The notes below the pieces were generated by a model. The model saw only the letters and a list, made by a program, of their open reading frames with translations. It was not told where the DNA came from and did no database searches. Source: Mesorhizobium sp. B2-3-4 (GTDB lineage: Bacteria > Pseudomonadota > Alphaproteobacteria > Rhizobiales > Rhizobiaceae). Taken from it: a stretch of DNA of 64,000 nucleotides. Shown one piece after another: positions 37,633-45,211 of this stretch. Within the stretch, counting starts at the first letter, position 1; every line of letters begins with the position of its first letter. Where the stretch lies: NCBI RefSeq assembly GCF_006442315.1, contig NZ_VFVY01000001.1:1-64000 (forward strand). The letters are read 5' to 3'. Position numbers and translations under genes: made by a program.

Positions 37633-38310
37633 GTGCACTCCTTCTTCTCGTGGCAACACGCCGTCTTAAAATCCAAGCTCGAACCAACAACCAAACTCGT
37701 CTGCCACACCATCGGCTGCCATATGGCGCTAGATGGTAGCGGTTGTTTTCCTTCTTATGCGCTCATAGCGGAGGAAAGCGGTCTTAGCCGCAGCACGGTA
37801 ATGGACCATGTAAAGAAAGCCGTGGTCGCTGGCTTTCTGGTGATGGAACGCCGAGAGCGTGAGAACGGTAGCCAATCCACCAATATTTATCGTCCGGCAG
37901 TTCCAGGGGTAGTCCGGGAGCCGGACCAGGGTAGTCCGGGAGCCAGACTAGGGGTAGTCCGGGAGCCGGACGCCCATAATACCTCATTTCTAACAACCCA
38001 ATTTAATACCCCCCCGGTAGCCCCCCCGGCGCCATCGAAATTCGGCGTCTTCTGGAATTCATACCCTCTGAAAGTCGGCAAGCCAAAAGCGCTGTCATCC
38101 TGGAATGCCCAGAAGCTCGATGCGGTCGCCGGGAATGTGCTGGCTGGCCTTGAGCGTTGGAAGGCCTCATCGCCCTGGAAGCGGGACGGTGGGAAATTCA
38201 TCCCGCACCCTACCACCTTCCTGAACCAGCGCCGCTGGGAGGACTGTCCAGAACCGGAGCGGGCATTAAACCCACACGCTCCTGTGCCAGGCGAACCGAT
38301 ACCCTTCTAG
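37633..38310 (+). CDS. Phage O-like replication initiator with winged-helix domain
   Basis: 225 residues from a GTG. N-terminal HTH_36-type winged helix (about 20-75) with FPSYALIAEESGLSRSTVMD. C-terminal part FWNSYPLKVGKPKALSSWN and PHPTTFLNQRRWED matches the end of lambda O-like/DnaT-like replication proteins. A linker (about 90-115) is made of an out-of-frame tandem repeat. Likely recruits the host helicase to the phage origin. Confidence 0.7.
   Translation: MHSFFSWQHAVLKSKLEPTTKLVCHTIGCHMALDGSGCFPSYALIAEESGLSRSTVMDHVKKAVVAGFLVMERRERENGSQSTNIYRPAVPGVVREPDQGSPGARLGVVREPDAHNTSFLTTQFNTPPVAPPAPSKFGVFWNSYPLKVGKPKALSSWNAQKLDAVAGNVLAGLERWKASSPWKRDGGKFIPHPTTFLNQRRWEDCPEPERALNPHAPVPGEPIPF
37907..37971 (+). 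repeat. Three 20-bp repeats in the linker of the O-like gene
   Basis: GGGTAGTCCGGGAGCCGGAC at 37907-37926, 37929-37948 (one change) and 37952-37971. Offsets of 22 and 23 bp put the middle copy in another frame, so the protein reads VVREPD, then GSPGAR, then VVREPD. Confidence 0.85.
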
Positions 38311-38328
38311 TCAACGAAAGAAACAACC

Positions 38329-38931
38329 GTGGAACCAACCACCGCAGACCAAAAGATCTCCGCTCTCTTCAAAGCCCTTACGGGCCGCTTCGGCGCACTG
38401 GAGCTGAAGGACGGGCAAAACATGACCTTCGTGGAAAGGAGCTGGCAGAACAGCGTCGGCGCCTTCTCGTGGAAGGACATTCAAACCGCCATGCGCATCC
38501 TGTTCGCCTCCTGGAAGTGGCAGCGCTGGCCGTCCGAAGGCGAGTTCATGGAGCAGCTTCGGGAACTGGGCTGCCGACCTGCCGGCGCGGCATTTGCCGA
38601 CCGACGGCCGGAGGGGATCAAGCAGGCCGAGCGCGATGCCGATATCTGGTACCGCGGCCTGATGGGCAAACCCCTTCCGGCCGGCGCGTGGCCGTGCGGC
38701 TGGGCTGATGTGGTGCTGGATCTCATCGGGTCTGGTCTGGTGGAAAACCGCCGTAAGACCTTCGGGCAACTACTGACGCAAGCGTGGCTCGACGGCGTCG
38801 TGCCCAATTGCTTCGAGGCCAAGGCAGCTCGCTATTTCGCTACCGCCAATGAGCGGAAGGCAGAATATCTGGCGGCGATCGGCGCCCACGGCCATGCGGC
38901 TGTGAATCTCGGCAGGGTGCCGGTCAGATAG
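38329..38931 (+). CDS. Phage replication-associated hypothetical protein
   Basis: 200 residues from a GTG preceded by TCAACGAAAGAAACAACC rather than a Shine-Dalgarno. Helical, tryptophan-rich (FASWKWQRWPSEGEF). It follows the O-like gene, where lambda-type phages keep a helicase loader, but there is no P-loop. The role is inferred only from position. Confidence 0.6.
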   Translation: MEPTTADQKISALFKALTGRFGALELKDGQNMTFVERSWQNSVGAFSWKDIQTAMRILFASWKWQRWPSEGEFMEQLRELGCRPAGAAFADRRPEGIKQAERDADIWYRGLMGKPLPAGAWPCGWADVVLDLIGSGLVENRRKTFGQLLTQAWLDGVVPNCFEAKAARYFATANERKAEYLAAIGAHGHAAVNLGRVPVR

Positions 38932-38942
38932 GCGTTTGAAGC

Positions 38943-39185
38943 CTAGATCGGAAGCGGGTGCTGGAAAACCTCATTGGGCTGCACCAGAAGTCCGCGATTC
39001 CGCATGGCGTGAAGAAGCTCGTCTTCCTCGGTGAGGCCGTTCATAAACATCTTGAACAAGTGGGCTGCTATCTTTTGCCCGCGCGCGCCCTGCAATGGGA
39101 TCGCGCGCTCCTGGCATATGGCTTTGTGAACGCGGGCAAGCATCGCAAGCTCGTCGTCCATGATGACCTGGCCGGGATACAACAT
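38943..39185 (-). CDS. Phage hypothetical protein
   Basis: 80 residues from the ATG at 39185 with GAGGAAAGG upstream. Helical; MDDELAMLARVHKAICQERA near the start suggests a small soluble bundle. No known domain. Confidence 0.55.
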   Translation of the reverse strand: MLYPGQVIMDDELAMLARVHKAICQERAIPLQGARGQKIAAHLFKMFMNGLTEEDELLHAMRNRGLLVQPNEVFQHPLPI

Positions 39186-39356
39186 AGCCTTTCCTCGAAA
39201 GCTACGAAGCGCGAAGAGTGCGACAAGCGTGTGAAATGCGCAATCAATTTTGATGTGATCGAACGGCTGGACAGGCTGTGCACGCGGGACGTGCGGCGGG
39301 TTGACTCTTTCAGAACAAAACAGGAACATAATCCTATGTCATTTTAGGGGTTTCTA

Positions 39357-39677
39357 ATGCCAGCCCGTCACAAGGGTATCCACTCGGATTCCTACCTCGA
39401 CCGCTATTGGCCGCACCATGCCGTCATCCCTTGGGAAAACTGCTGCGAGAAGGCCTACGACAAGGCCCACAGGCGCGGCACTGAACTGGAGATGGCCAGC
39501 CGTCGCCAATACATCCGGCGCGACAACCGGGAATATCAGGTCTTCCGGTTTAAGGAGCTGGAACAGGCCGCAGCCATGGCGGCCGAGTTCGGGGGCGAGA
39601 CCTATTGCGCGCTCGATCGCGGCAAGGGCAGCGGCTGGGAGAAGTGGAGGAAAAAGATAAAGACGCCTCGCAAATAG
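39357..39677 (+). CDS. Phage hypothetical protein
   Basis: 106 residues, basic with several tryptophans and a lysine-rich end (WRKKIKTPRK). Possibly nucleic-acid binding. No known domain. Confidence 0.6.
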   Translation: MPARHKGIHSDSYLDRYWPHHAVIPWENCCEKAYDKAHRRGTELEMASRRQYIRRDNREYQVFRFKELEQAAAMAAEFGGETYCALDRGKGSGWEKWRKKIKTPRK

Positions 39678-39727
39678 CACCAGAGAACGTGTATAGCGGA
39701 ATCGGGACATCCGGGGTGGGGGCACCA

Positions 39728-40927
39728 GTGAACAAGCAGCAAAGCGCGGCAATAGACTACCGTGAGACGGGAGCGTTCGTCTGGGCTCTGGTGACGTATC
39801 CGATCATCTGGTTCCTGCTGGTTCTGCTGAGCATTTCCTTCACCGCAAAGCTGCTGGGATACGCGCTCGAAAAGGGCAATCGATTTGTATTGTTCGTCTC
39901 TGTCGGCGCGGCTGTGCTGGCCGCCTTGTATGTCATACTCAAGCGGGTCGAGTTCCATTTCGCCCGCCGGGAAGCTGTCCTTGCTACACCCGCTGCGCCA
40001 CCGGAAGCGCCGACTGTAACCGCACCAGAAGTGACACCGGTAACGATGCCTGAGGCGCCGGTGGCAGGAAAAGTGGAGGCTTCAGTTGAGCCCTCCTCTG
40101 TCATGGCTCCTCCCGAGTTACCACGCAGCGAATGGTTCTACGTCGTGCGAGGTGAGAAGATTGGTCCGGTGTCGTGGAACGTCATCCGCGATCTAAGGCA
40201 GCGCCGCAGCATAGAGCCGGACACCCTGGTCTGGTCTGAGCGTCTAGGAAAAGAATGGAAGCCGCTGTCCGCGCTGGACCTGCAGACATCTGAGGTGCTG
40301 GATTCATCCCCGCCTCTGCCGCCCGATGTCAAAAAGCCGTACCCCGCCAGCGTCTTGGTGTGGCTAATCACCCTGTCTCCGATCTTGATATACGTCGCCA
40401 ACAGGATGCTGGAGAATGCGGGCTACAACGTCGATCCCAAGAGCAACTTTATCATAGCCACGTTCGCGATTTTCGTCTTGTGCGGCATCGACGCGGGGCT
40501 GGTGCGGAAGTCGGGGCGTGACCTTGCTGTAGGCTGGGTCGTGCTTGTGCCCGGATACCTGATTGCCAGAGCGCGTGCCCTGTCAGAGCCGATGTACCAT
40601 TTCGCCATCTGGACGGCAGCGTTTGTGGGCTGTCTGTACCTAACCAGCCCCGGATTGTTCGACGGTACATTATACTGGGGAACGGGGCTTCCAGAGTGTA
40701 ACGGAAAATATCTCAAGACCCAAGTTACAAGGCTGATGAACGAGAACGCTCAGCTTATCAGCTTTTACGGTAACGTTATCGACATTTCGAGCGCGGTCGA
40801 GACCGGAAAAACAGAAACGAGTCGCAAGTGTATGCTGTCCGTGGTGGGTTCCAATGCTACATTTTCCGCTGAGGTTACATTGGAGAACAAGGACGACAAG
40901 ATACTAATCCTATACCAACCCCTGTGA
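39728..40927 (+). CDS. Membrane protein with GYF_2 domain (prophage cargo)
   Basis: 399 residues from a GTG at 39728 with GGGGTGGGGG upstream. Two N-terminal membrane helices (about 14-38 and 50-70), a Pro/Ala/Glu-rich linker, a GYF_2 domain (WFYVVRGEKIGPVSWNVIRD to ERLGKEWKPL, about 137-180) and then several more membrane helices and a polar tail with two cysteines. GYF_2 domains bind proline-rich partners. Large membrane proteins of this kind are unusual inside a replication module and suggest a lysogenic-conversion or exclusion role, which is inference. Confidence 0.65.
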   Translation: MNKQQSAAIDYRETGAFVWALVTYPIIWFLLVLLSISFTAKLLGYALEKGNRFVLFVSVGAAVLAALYVILKRVEFHFARREAVLATPAAPPEAPTVTAPEVTPVTMPEAPVAGKVEASVEPSSVMAPPELPRSEWFYVVRGEKIGPVSWNVIRDLRQRRSIEPDTLVWSERLGKEWKPLSALDLQTSEVLDSSPPLPPDVKKPYPASVLVWLITLSPILIYVANRMLENAGYNVDPKSNFIIATFAIFVLCGIDAGLVRKSGRDLAVGWVVLVPGYLIARARALSEPMYHFAIWTAAFVGCLYLTSPGLFDGTLYWGTGLPECNGKYLKTQVTRLMNENAQLISFYGNVIDISSAVETGKTETSRKCMLSVVGSNATFSAEVTLENKDDKILILYQPL

Positions 40928-40982
40928 TTGACCTGTGTTGTCAGCTAGTAGGAAAGCTGGCAGAATCTGAGGGCTGGAATTC

Positions 40983-41360
40983 GTGCTGCCCTACAAGACA
41001 CCGCCATGCCCAAGGCCAAGGGTTACGCGATGGGGCACCTTCTATCCGAAGCCTTACACCATCTGGAAGAAACAGGCCGAAGCCGACATCCGGAAGCTCG
41101 TCACGACGCAATATGCTGGCCGTGTGAGCGTTTTCATCGAGTATGTCGAGGCACCGCCCAAAAGCGATAGCAAAAAGCGACGGCAGGCCCGTATGCAAAG
41201 CGGGTGGCCGCGTGGCGATATCGACAACCTCGGCAAGGCCGTACTGGATGCCATGACAGGCGCCGGGGTGTGGCTGGACGACAGCCAGGTTGTCAGGATT
41301 GTCGCAGAGAAGAGATACGGGGAAGGGGATATGACGCGGGTGCGCGTCGAACCGGCTTAG
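40983..41360 (+). CDS. rusA: RusA-family Holliday junction resolvase
   Basis: 125 residues from a GTG. Acidic catalytic residues Asp79, Asp81 (GDIDNLGKAVLDAM) and Asp100 (GVWLDDSQVV) correspond to Asp70, Asp72 and Asp91 of RusA. Acts as a dimer on four-way junctions during phage replication and recombination or before packaging. Confidence 0.88.
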   Translation: MLPYKTPPCPRPRVTRWGTFYPKPYTIWKKQAEADIRKLVTTQYAGRVSVFIEYVEAPPKSDSKKRRQARMQSGWPRGDIDNLGKAVLDAMTGAGVWLDDSQVVRIVAEKRYGEGDMTRVRVEPA

Positions 41361-41590
41361 TTTCGGCCGGCGATCATCTGGCTGGACAAACTGGAAGTCT
41401 TTCCTGCCGCCTCGCGTTGCATTTCCCTCTGAACCATGTGGTGCAAGGCGACTTTGATCACTTCGGTGGAGGATGTCAGCCCAAGCGCCGTAGCGATGAT
41501 CTCCATGTTGGCGGCGATATCCGGGTGGGCAACCATCTTGATTTGCAGCAGCTTCGGAACCGCCAGCTTACCCTTGGTGTGTTTCTTCAT
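41357..41590 (-). CDS. Small ribbon-helix-helix-like protein
   Basis: 77 residues. Reads like an RHH/Arc-type regulator: a short strand (LLQIKMVAHP) then two helices with SSTEVIKVALHHMVQREMQR. ATG preceded by AAAACCAACGAAAGAACGA instead of a Shine-Dalgarno. End overlaps the convergent rusA stop by 4 nt. DNA binding is inferred. Confidence 0.5.
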   Translation of the reverse strand: MKKHTKGKLAVPKLLQIKMVAHPDIAANMEIIATALGLTSSTEVIKVALHHMVQREMQREAAGKTSSLSSQMIAGRN

Positions 41591-41774
41591 TGTTCGTTCT
41601 TTCGTTGGTTTTCATATCGGCGTACCAGGCGGCTCTGAACCGCTCACGCGCCTTCTTGGCCTTGCGCCGGAGGGTCTTGACCCGTTTCCACAAAGCCTTC
41701 GCCGCGGTGTAGGCATCAAGCACAGCCTGTTCCGCGGCGATCCATTCGGCTTTGAGGGTGTCGAATTCGGTCAC
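41568..41774 (-). CDS. Phage hypothetical, basic helical protein
   Basis: 68 residues from a GTG that overlaps the upstream stop (GTGA). Long basic helix KALWKRVKTLRRKAKKARER. Translationally coupled; function unknown. Confidence 0.55.
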   Translation of the reverse strand: MTEFDTLKAEWIAAEQAVLDAYTAAKALWKRVKTLRRKAKKARERFRAAWYADMKTNERTNNEETHQG

Positions 41775-42097
41775 TCCTGCTCGGGCTCCGGAAACGCAAT
41801 AAATTCGTCCTGGAGGGCGGGAGCGATACAGCCCAAGTGGTCGCATATCTGACCCATCTCTAGGGCTGGCAGGCCTTTTTTGACGTATCCGACATGAACG
41901 CCGTCAAGGTAGATGCGGCCACGAACGTCTACGACCGCGCAAAGGCGATCACTATCCATTCCCTCCGTATTGAAGTCGTCTATCTCGTCCTCGATTTCGG
42001 CGACGGCATCCCGGATGTTCTCTAGGCGGCCTTTGAGTTCGTCCTTCAAGCTGTCAACCTGTGCGGTAATGTTCTCCTTGATGTCGGTGAGGTTCAT
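41771..42097 (-). CDS. Phage hypothetical, coiled-coil protein
   Basis: 108 residues. N-terminal coiled coil (about 1-45, DELKGRLENIRDAVAEIEDE), then a small beta-rich part. Overlaps the gene upstream by 4 nt. Confidence 0.6.
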   Translation of the reverse strand: MNLTDIKENITAQVDSLKDELKGRLENIRDAVAEIEDEIDDFNTEGMDSDRLCAVVDVRGRIYLDGVHVGYVKKGLPALEMGQICDHLGCIAPALQDEFIAFPEPEQE

Positions 42098-42384
42098 TGC
42101 TTAGCCTCCTCGACCATGTGCGTGCCTGCGCCCTTGCATCGGTCGCATTGATAGGCTCGCACGCCCCAGCCGTTCTTGCGGAACATCCGGATGAGGTTGC
42201 CGGAAATCTCCTTAGCTTCCTTCTTGTCGCGCCCTGCGGTGTTGGTTGTAGTTTTCTCGGCGCTGGCACGGATGCCGGAACCGGCACATATCTCACATAC
42301 CGTGAGCTGCTTGCCATCGCCGTTCTCGAACCGGACGGGCTTATAGAGCGCCCGTCCCGGTTTAACGTTCAGGTTCTTCTTCAT
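42094..42384 (-). CDS. Phage zinc-ribbon protein (DnaJ-like CxxCxGxG)
   Basis: 96 residues with two half-ribbons, CEICAGSG near residue 30 and CDRCKGAG near residue 80, together one four-cysteine zinc site of DnaJ type. Likely structural zinc; partner unknown. Confidence 0.6.
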   Translation of the reverse strand: MKKNLNVKPGRALYKPVRFENGDGKQLTVCEICAGSGIRASAEKTTTNTAGRDKKEAKEISGNLIRMFRKNGWGVRAYQCDRCKGAGTHMVEEAKQ

Positions 42385-42398
42385 GAAACGCCCCCCCC

Positions 42399-42752
42399 CT
42401 AGAAGGGTATTTCCGAGTCATCGAAGGGCGCGCCATCGTCGGATGACGGCTTAGACCCACCCTTGACCCGCAGGGCCTCGGTGGTCTTGCCCTGAAAGTC
42501 CACCAGCTCGGTGCCGAGAAGGATTTCTTTGCCCTTCCAGCCATCAAGGTTCTGGCCATAGAAGTGGGCGATGCGATTGGCGTTGGTCTTGTTGCAGACC
42601 ATGCCTTTGTCCTTGCCCTCGAAGAACAGGACCAGCTTGGTCTCGTCCCCCAGCTTTTCCATTTTGTAGTTGGCGATGGTCACTTTGACCTCGCGGCCTT
42701 TCAGGTCGTCGGATTTCAGGTAGTTCGACGGGAATGCATCGTTTAGGTTCAT
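42399..42752 (-). CDS. Phage single-strand-binding-like protein
   Basis: 117 residues. OB-like strand pattern and an acidic end, DDSEIPF, like the C-terminal tip of SSB that recruits partner proteins. The start MNLNDAFPSNYLKSDDLKG is typical, in my recollection, of a widespread phage protein next to recombination genes. ATG preceded by AACCAACGAAACGTACTGAC. Confidence 0.6.
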   Translation of the reverse strand: MNLNDAFPSNYLKSDDLKGREVKVTIANYKMEKLGDETKLVLFFEGKDKGMVCNKTNANRIAHFYGQNLDGWKGKEILLGTELVDFQGKTTEALRVKGGSKPSSDDGAPFDDSEIPF

Positions 42753-42776
42753 GTCAGTACGTTTCGTTGGTTTGTC

Positions 42777-42995
42777 TTAGGCGTCCACGCCGCGCCGGCG
42801 CAAAGTGTCCGGGCAGGCGTCAACATCGTATCCGAGCTGGCGGATGGCATTCTTGAAGCCCCACGGCGTCATGATGCGGCTCAACTCGTCAATCTCGCGG
42901 ACCAGCGCCTTGATGCGCTCGCCCGTCTGGTACTGGTGGCCCGGCAATTGCGCAGCCGGTCCCACCACGGCCACGCAGCCATAGTTGTTTTGCAT
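42777..42995 (-). CDS. Phage hypothetical, first gene of the second leftward block
   Basis: 72 residues, with AAAAGGAG about 8 nt before the ATG. Mostly helical; no known domain. It borders the palindrome-rich divergent region. Confidence 0.55.
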   Translation of the reverse strand: MQNNYGCVAVVGPAAQLPGHQYQTGERIKALVREIDELSRIMTPWGFKNAIRQLGYDVDACPDTLRRRGVDA

Positions 42996-43014
42996 GTCTA
43001 TCTCCTTTTGTTGT

Positions 43015-43077
43015 GTAATAATATTACTACATGGGCATAAATAGTCAATATAAAATAATGCGCGTAAATGTATTTAC
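43015..43077. promoter_or_regulatory. Divergent AT-rich control region with two palindromes
   Basis: GTAATAATATTAC (43015-43027) and GTAAATGTATTTAC (43064-43077) are near-perfect palindromes with the same GTAAW outer arms, 50 bp apart, between divergent transcripts. TATAAA follows at 43081 as a -10 candidate. It looks like an operator pair for a phage regulator. Confidence 0.55.
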
Positions 43078-43126
43078 ACCTATAAAGTATTGTGAGACCG
43101 TTGGATAAACAAAAGGAGAAACAACA

Positions 43127-43288
43127 ATGAATACGTATTTTACTATGGATGATCCGCTGGCGCTCAAGCCCACTGCGGCCGACCTGCTGGCGGACTGGTA
43201 CTGGAGCAATCGCGGCGCGCTGGCGCTGGCGGGCGTGCTGTTTGTGGCTGGTGCGGTCATCGCCGCGATAGGCGTGAGCGTAATCTAA
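43127..43288 (+). CDS. Phage small membrane protein, 53 residues
   Basis: ATG at 43127 with AAGGAG 9 nt upstream. Polar N-terminal 27 residues (MNTYFTMDDPLALKP), then one hydrophobic helix GALALAGVLFVAGAVIAAIG. First gene of the rightward block behind the divergent control region. Confidence 0.6.
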   Translation: MNTYFTMDDPLALKPTAADLLADWYWSNRGALALAGVLFVAGAVIAAIGVSVI

Positions 43289-43303
43289 GAGAAAGCGAGG
43301 AAT

Positions 43304-43705
43304 GTGAGACCGAACAACTCCAGTGTCGAGGCCGGGAAATTCTACAAAACCCGCAATGGCAAGAAGGCATATGTGGCGGGGATATCGCCTTTCGATTCAA
43401 CAGCAGAGTCACGCAGAGCCATTGGCTGGGTCGAAGGCGACGAGGAATCCACTGAATGGTTTGCTTCCGGGCACTATCACAAGTACCAAGACACCGAATC
43501 CGATCTTGTGGCCGAATGGAAAGAGCCTAAGCGGATAAGGGGATTCGTGAATCTCTACCCGTCCGAAACGGGCATGGGTATTATAGCCAATAACGTCATT
43601 CATCCTTCGAAGAAGCTTGCCGACCTGTTTGAGACTGGCCGCCGTGTCGCCTGCATTGAAATCGACGTTGAAGAGGGGCACGGCCTGAGCGGGGAGGAAT
43701 GCTGA
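43304..43705 (+). CDS. Phage hypothetical protein
   Basis: 133 residues from a GTG. Beta-rich with aromatic residues (WVEGDEESTEWFASGHYHKY). Resembles, as I recall, small phage proteins of unknown role near early promoters. Confidence 0.6.
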   Translation: MRPNNSSVEAGKFYKTRNGKKAYVAGISPFDSTAESRRAIGWVEGDEESTEWFASGHYHKYQDTESDLVAEWKEPKRIRGFVNLYPSETGMGIIANNVIHPSKKLADLFETGRRVACIEIDVEEGHGLSGEEC

Positions 43706-44025
43706 TGCGCCTCTTCGACATCTTCCGCAAACCGGCGCCGCCGGCTGAAACACCCAGCCAAGCCGGTATTCAGGCCCGTGTCATTGACCACCTCGTCAGG
43801 CACGGCGTCATCGATGCATGGACTATCGTGCAGATGGGCACAACCGACGCCCACAAACTGCTCACCCGCCTGCGCCGCAAGGGTTACCTGTTCGCCGCCG
43901 ATAACCCGCGCGGCCATTTCGAGCAACGCAACCGCTCCGGCCATGGAACCCATCGCCATCACTACTGGACCGGTAAGCGACCGCCGCAACTAGAGCGCCG
44001 CGCTCGTGTTCGGGGAGGGCGGTGA
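43705..44025 (+). CDS. Phage helix-turn-helix-like protein
   Basis: 106 residues from the ATG at 43705 (1-nt overlap with the previous stop, GGGGAGGA 6 nt upstream). Central winged-helix-like part VIDHLVRHGVIDAWTIVQMG and KLLTRLRRKGYLF, with a basic C-terminus. May be an early regulator. DNA binding inferred. Confidence 0.5.
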   Translation: MRLFDIFRKPAPPAETPSQAGIQARVIDHLVRHGVIDAWTIVQMGTTDAHKLLTRLRRKGYLFAADNPRGHFEQRNRSGHGTHRHHYWTGKRPPQLERRARVRGGR

Positions 44026-44118
44026 TGGATATAAAAATAGTCTGGCTGCCGATGCGCTAGACCGAACATGGAAACAGGATGCCAATGCGGCATCCTGCTC
44101 CATCCGTCTCGCGACGAT

Positions 44119-44223
44119 TTAGTGACCGAAATACCACCGGATCAGAAGCACCGCGACGTAAAGGAACGTCTGGATGGTGCGTTCCGAAAGGTGGAACTCG
44201 ATCGTAAACCGGAATGAAAGCAC
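44119..44223 (-). CDS. Very small membrane-like protein, 34 residues
   Basis: GTG at 44223 with a full AAGGAGG 5-6 nt upstream, one of the best ribosome-binding sites of the prophage. The sequence ends in TIQTFLYVAVLLIRWYFGH, one hydrophobic helix with a basic/aromatic end. The strong SD in an otherwise empty region argues for translation. Confidence 0.5.
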   Translation of the reverse strand: MLSFRFTIEFHLSERTIQTFLYVAVLLIRWYFGH

Positions 44224-44620
44224 GATGGCCTCCTTGCCGGGTCCTGAAGGTACCGACAAAACCCATATGTTGATGGGAATTGGTGGATTAGTTCCGGCCA
44301 CGTGGCGTGCGCACACCATCCGCGTCCGGTTAGTTCATCACTGGGGATTGTTCAGATCAGATACAGAGCCAAAACAGCTTCAGAAACATAACAGCTTCAG
44401 GGTCGGGACAGCTTCAGGTCAAATAACAGAGCAAGATCCATCAACATAACATCAACATCAAAAGGATGGCACTGCGGCGGTCCGCAGTTTGTAGCATTGG
44501 CCATATCCCACATGAAAAATAGTGCCACCTCTGCCGACCATCAAGTGCGAAAAACCTCCCAACAGCAGATTCTTTCAAAAGCCGTTTATCGGGTGCCCGG
44601 CTCCATGGTAGCAAGCCGTT
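44224..44620. other. Non-coding region before the accessory island
   Basis: 397 bp between the 34-residue gene and the HEPN-like gene. It holds the three ACAGCTTCAG repeats described separately and must hold the promoter of the island. No tRNA or other gene seen. Confidence 0.5.
44374..44417. repeat. Three direct repeats ACAGCTTCAG at a 17-bp period
   Basis: Exact copies at 44374-44383, 44391-44400 and 44408-44417. The fixed 17-bp spacing (about one and a half helical turns) suggests an iteron or cooperative operator array rather than coding or random sequence. Confidence 0.75.
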
Positions 44621-45211
44621 ATGGGTGCCTATTACGATATCGTTGACGCGCAAGTGGACATGCTGCCCAACTCGGCGCAGCAGTTCCTAACGAAGCGCCA
44701 TAAGCCCGACGCGGACAATGAGACTTGGAACCACTACAACTATGCGTATAGCCATGGCGTTGTAGCGCTGGTTGATGGCGTAGCTGACAAGGTGGCCGAG
44801 AAGGAGTTTTACCTCCTACCGTTGTACATGCTGGCCCGGCACTCCATGGAACTCTCGTTGAAGGCCGCGTTGGTCGAGTTTCCGGCCTACACAGGTATTC
44901 CTGCGCCTCTGGATGGCCACCGCTTGCTGAGCCTATTCAACAATCTGTGCAAACAGGTGGAGGCCATCGGCATCCCGATCGAGCATGAGTGGACCTGGCG
45001 AACGAACGACATCCTGCAGCACATCCACGACCATGATCCCAACGGCGATCGTTTCCGGTATCCAGAAAAGAAGAGCGGTCAGAAGTTTGCGGATATGGCG
45101 ATTACATTCGATCAGCTGGTGCGCTGCCATGGCGTTGTGACAATCTTCGCCGATGCGTCAGCCGACCAACTCTTTTCAGAAAAGAATATACCCCTCGACC
45201 AGCGAAAGTGA
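44621..45211 (+). CDS. HEPN-like protein of the accessory island
   Basis: 196 residues. Helical core with LPLYMLARHSMELSLKAAL, GHRLLSLFNNL and DRFRYP, a pattern seen in HEPN-like families linked to defence and toxin systems. The canonical R-x4-6-H RNase motif is not obvious, so catalysis is uncertain. Stop and the next GTG overlap by 4 nt, so it is co-translated with the PD-(D/E)XK-like gene. Confidence 0.5.
   Translation: MGAYYDIVDAQVDMLPNSAQQFLTKRHKPDADNETWNHYNYAYSHGVVALVDGVADKVAEKEFYLLPLYMLARHSMELSLKAALVEFPAYTGIPAPLDGHRLLSLFNNLCKQVEAIGIPIEHEWTWRTNDILQHIHDHDPNGDRFRYPEKKSGQKFADMAITFDQLVRCHGVVTIFADASADQLFSEKNIPLDQRK

Noticed and set aside
44374..44417. CRISPR-like array
   Set aside because: Three 10-bp repeats with 7-bp gaps are far too short for repeats and spacers, and no cas gene is present.
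44441..44653. Minus-strand frame across the HEPN-like start
   Set aside because: Overlaps the real start, no ribosome-binding site, no protein-like pattern.
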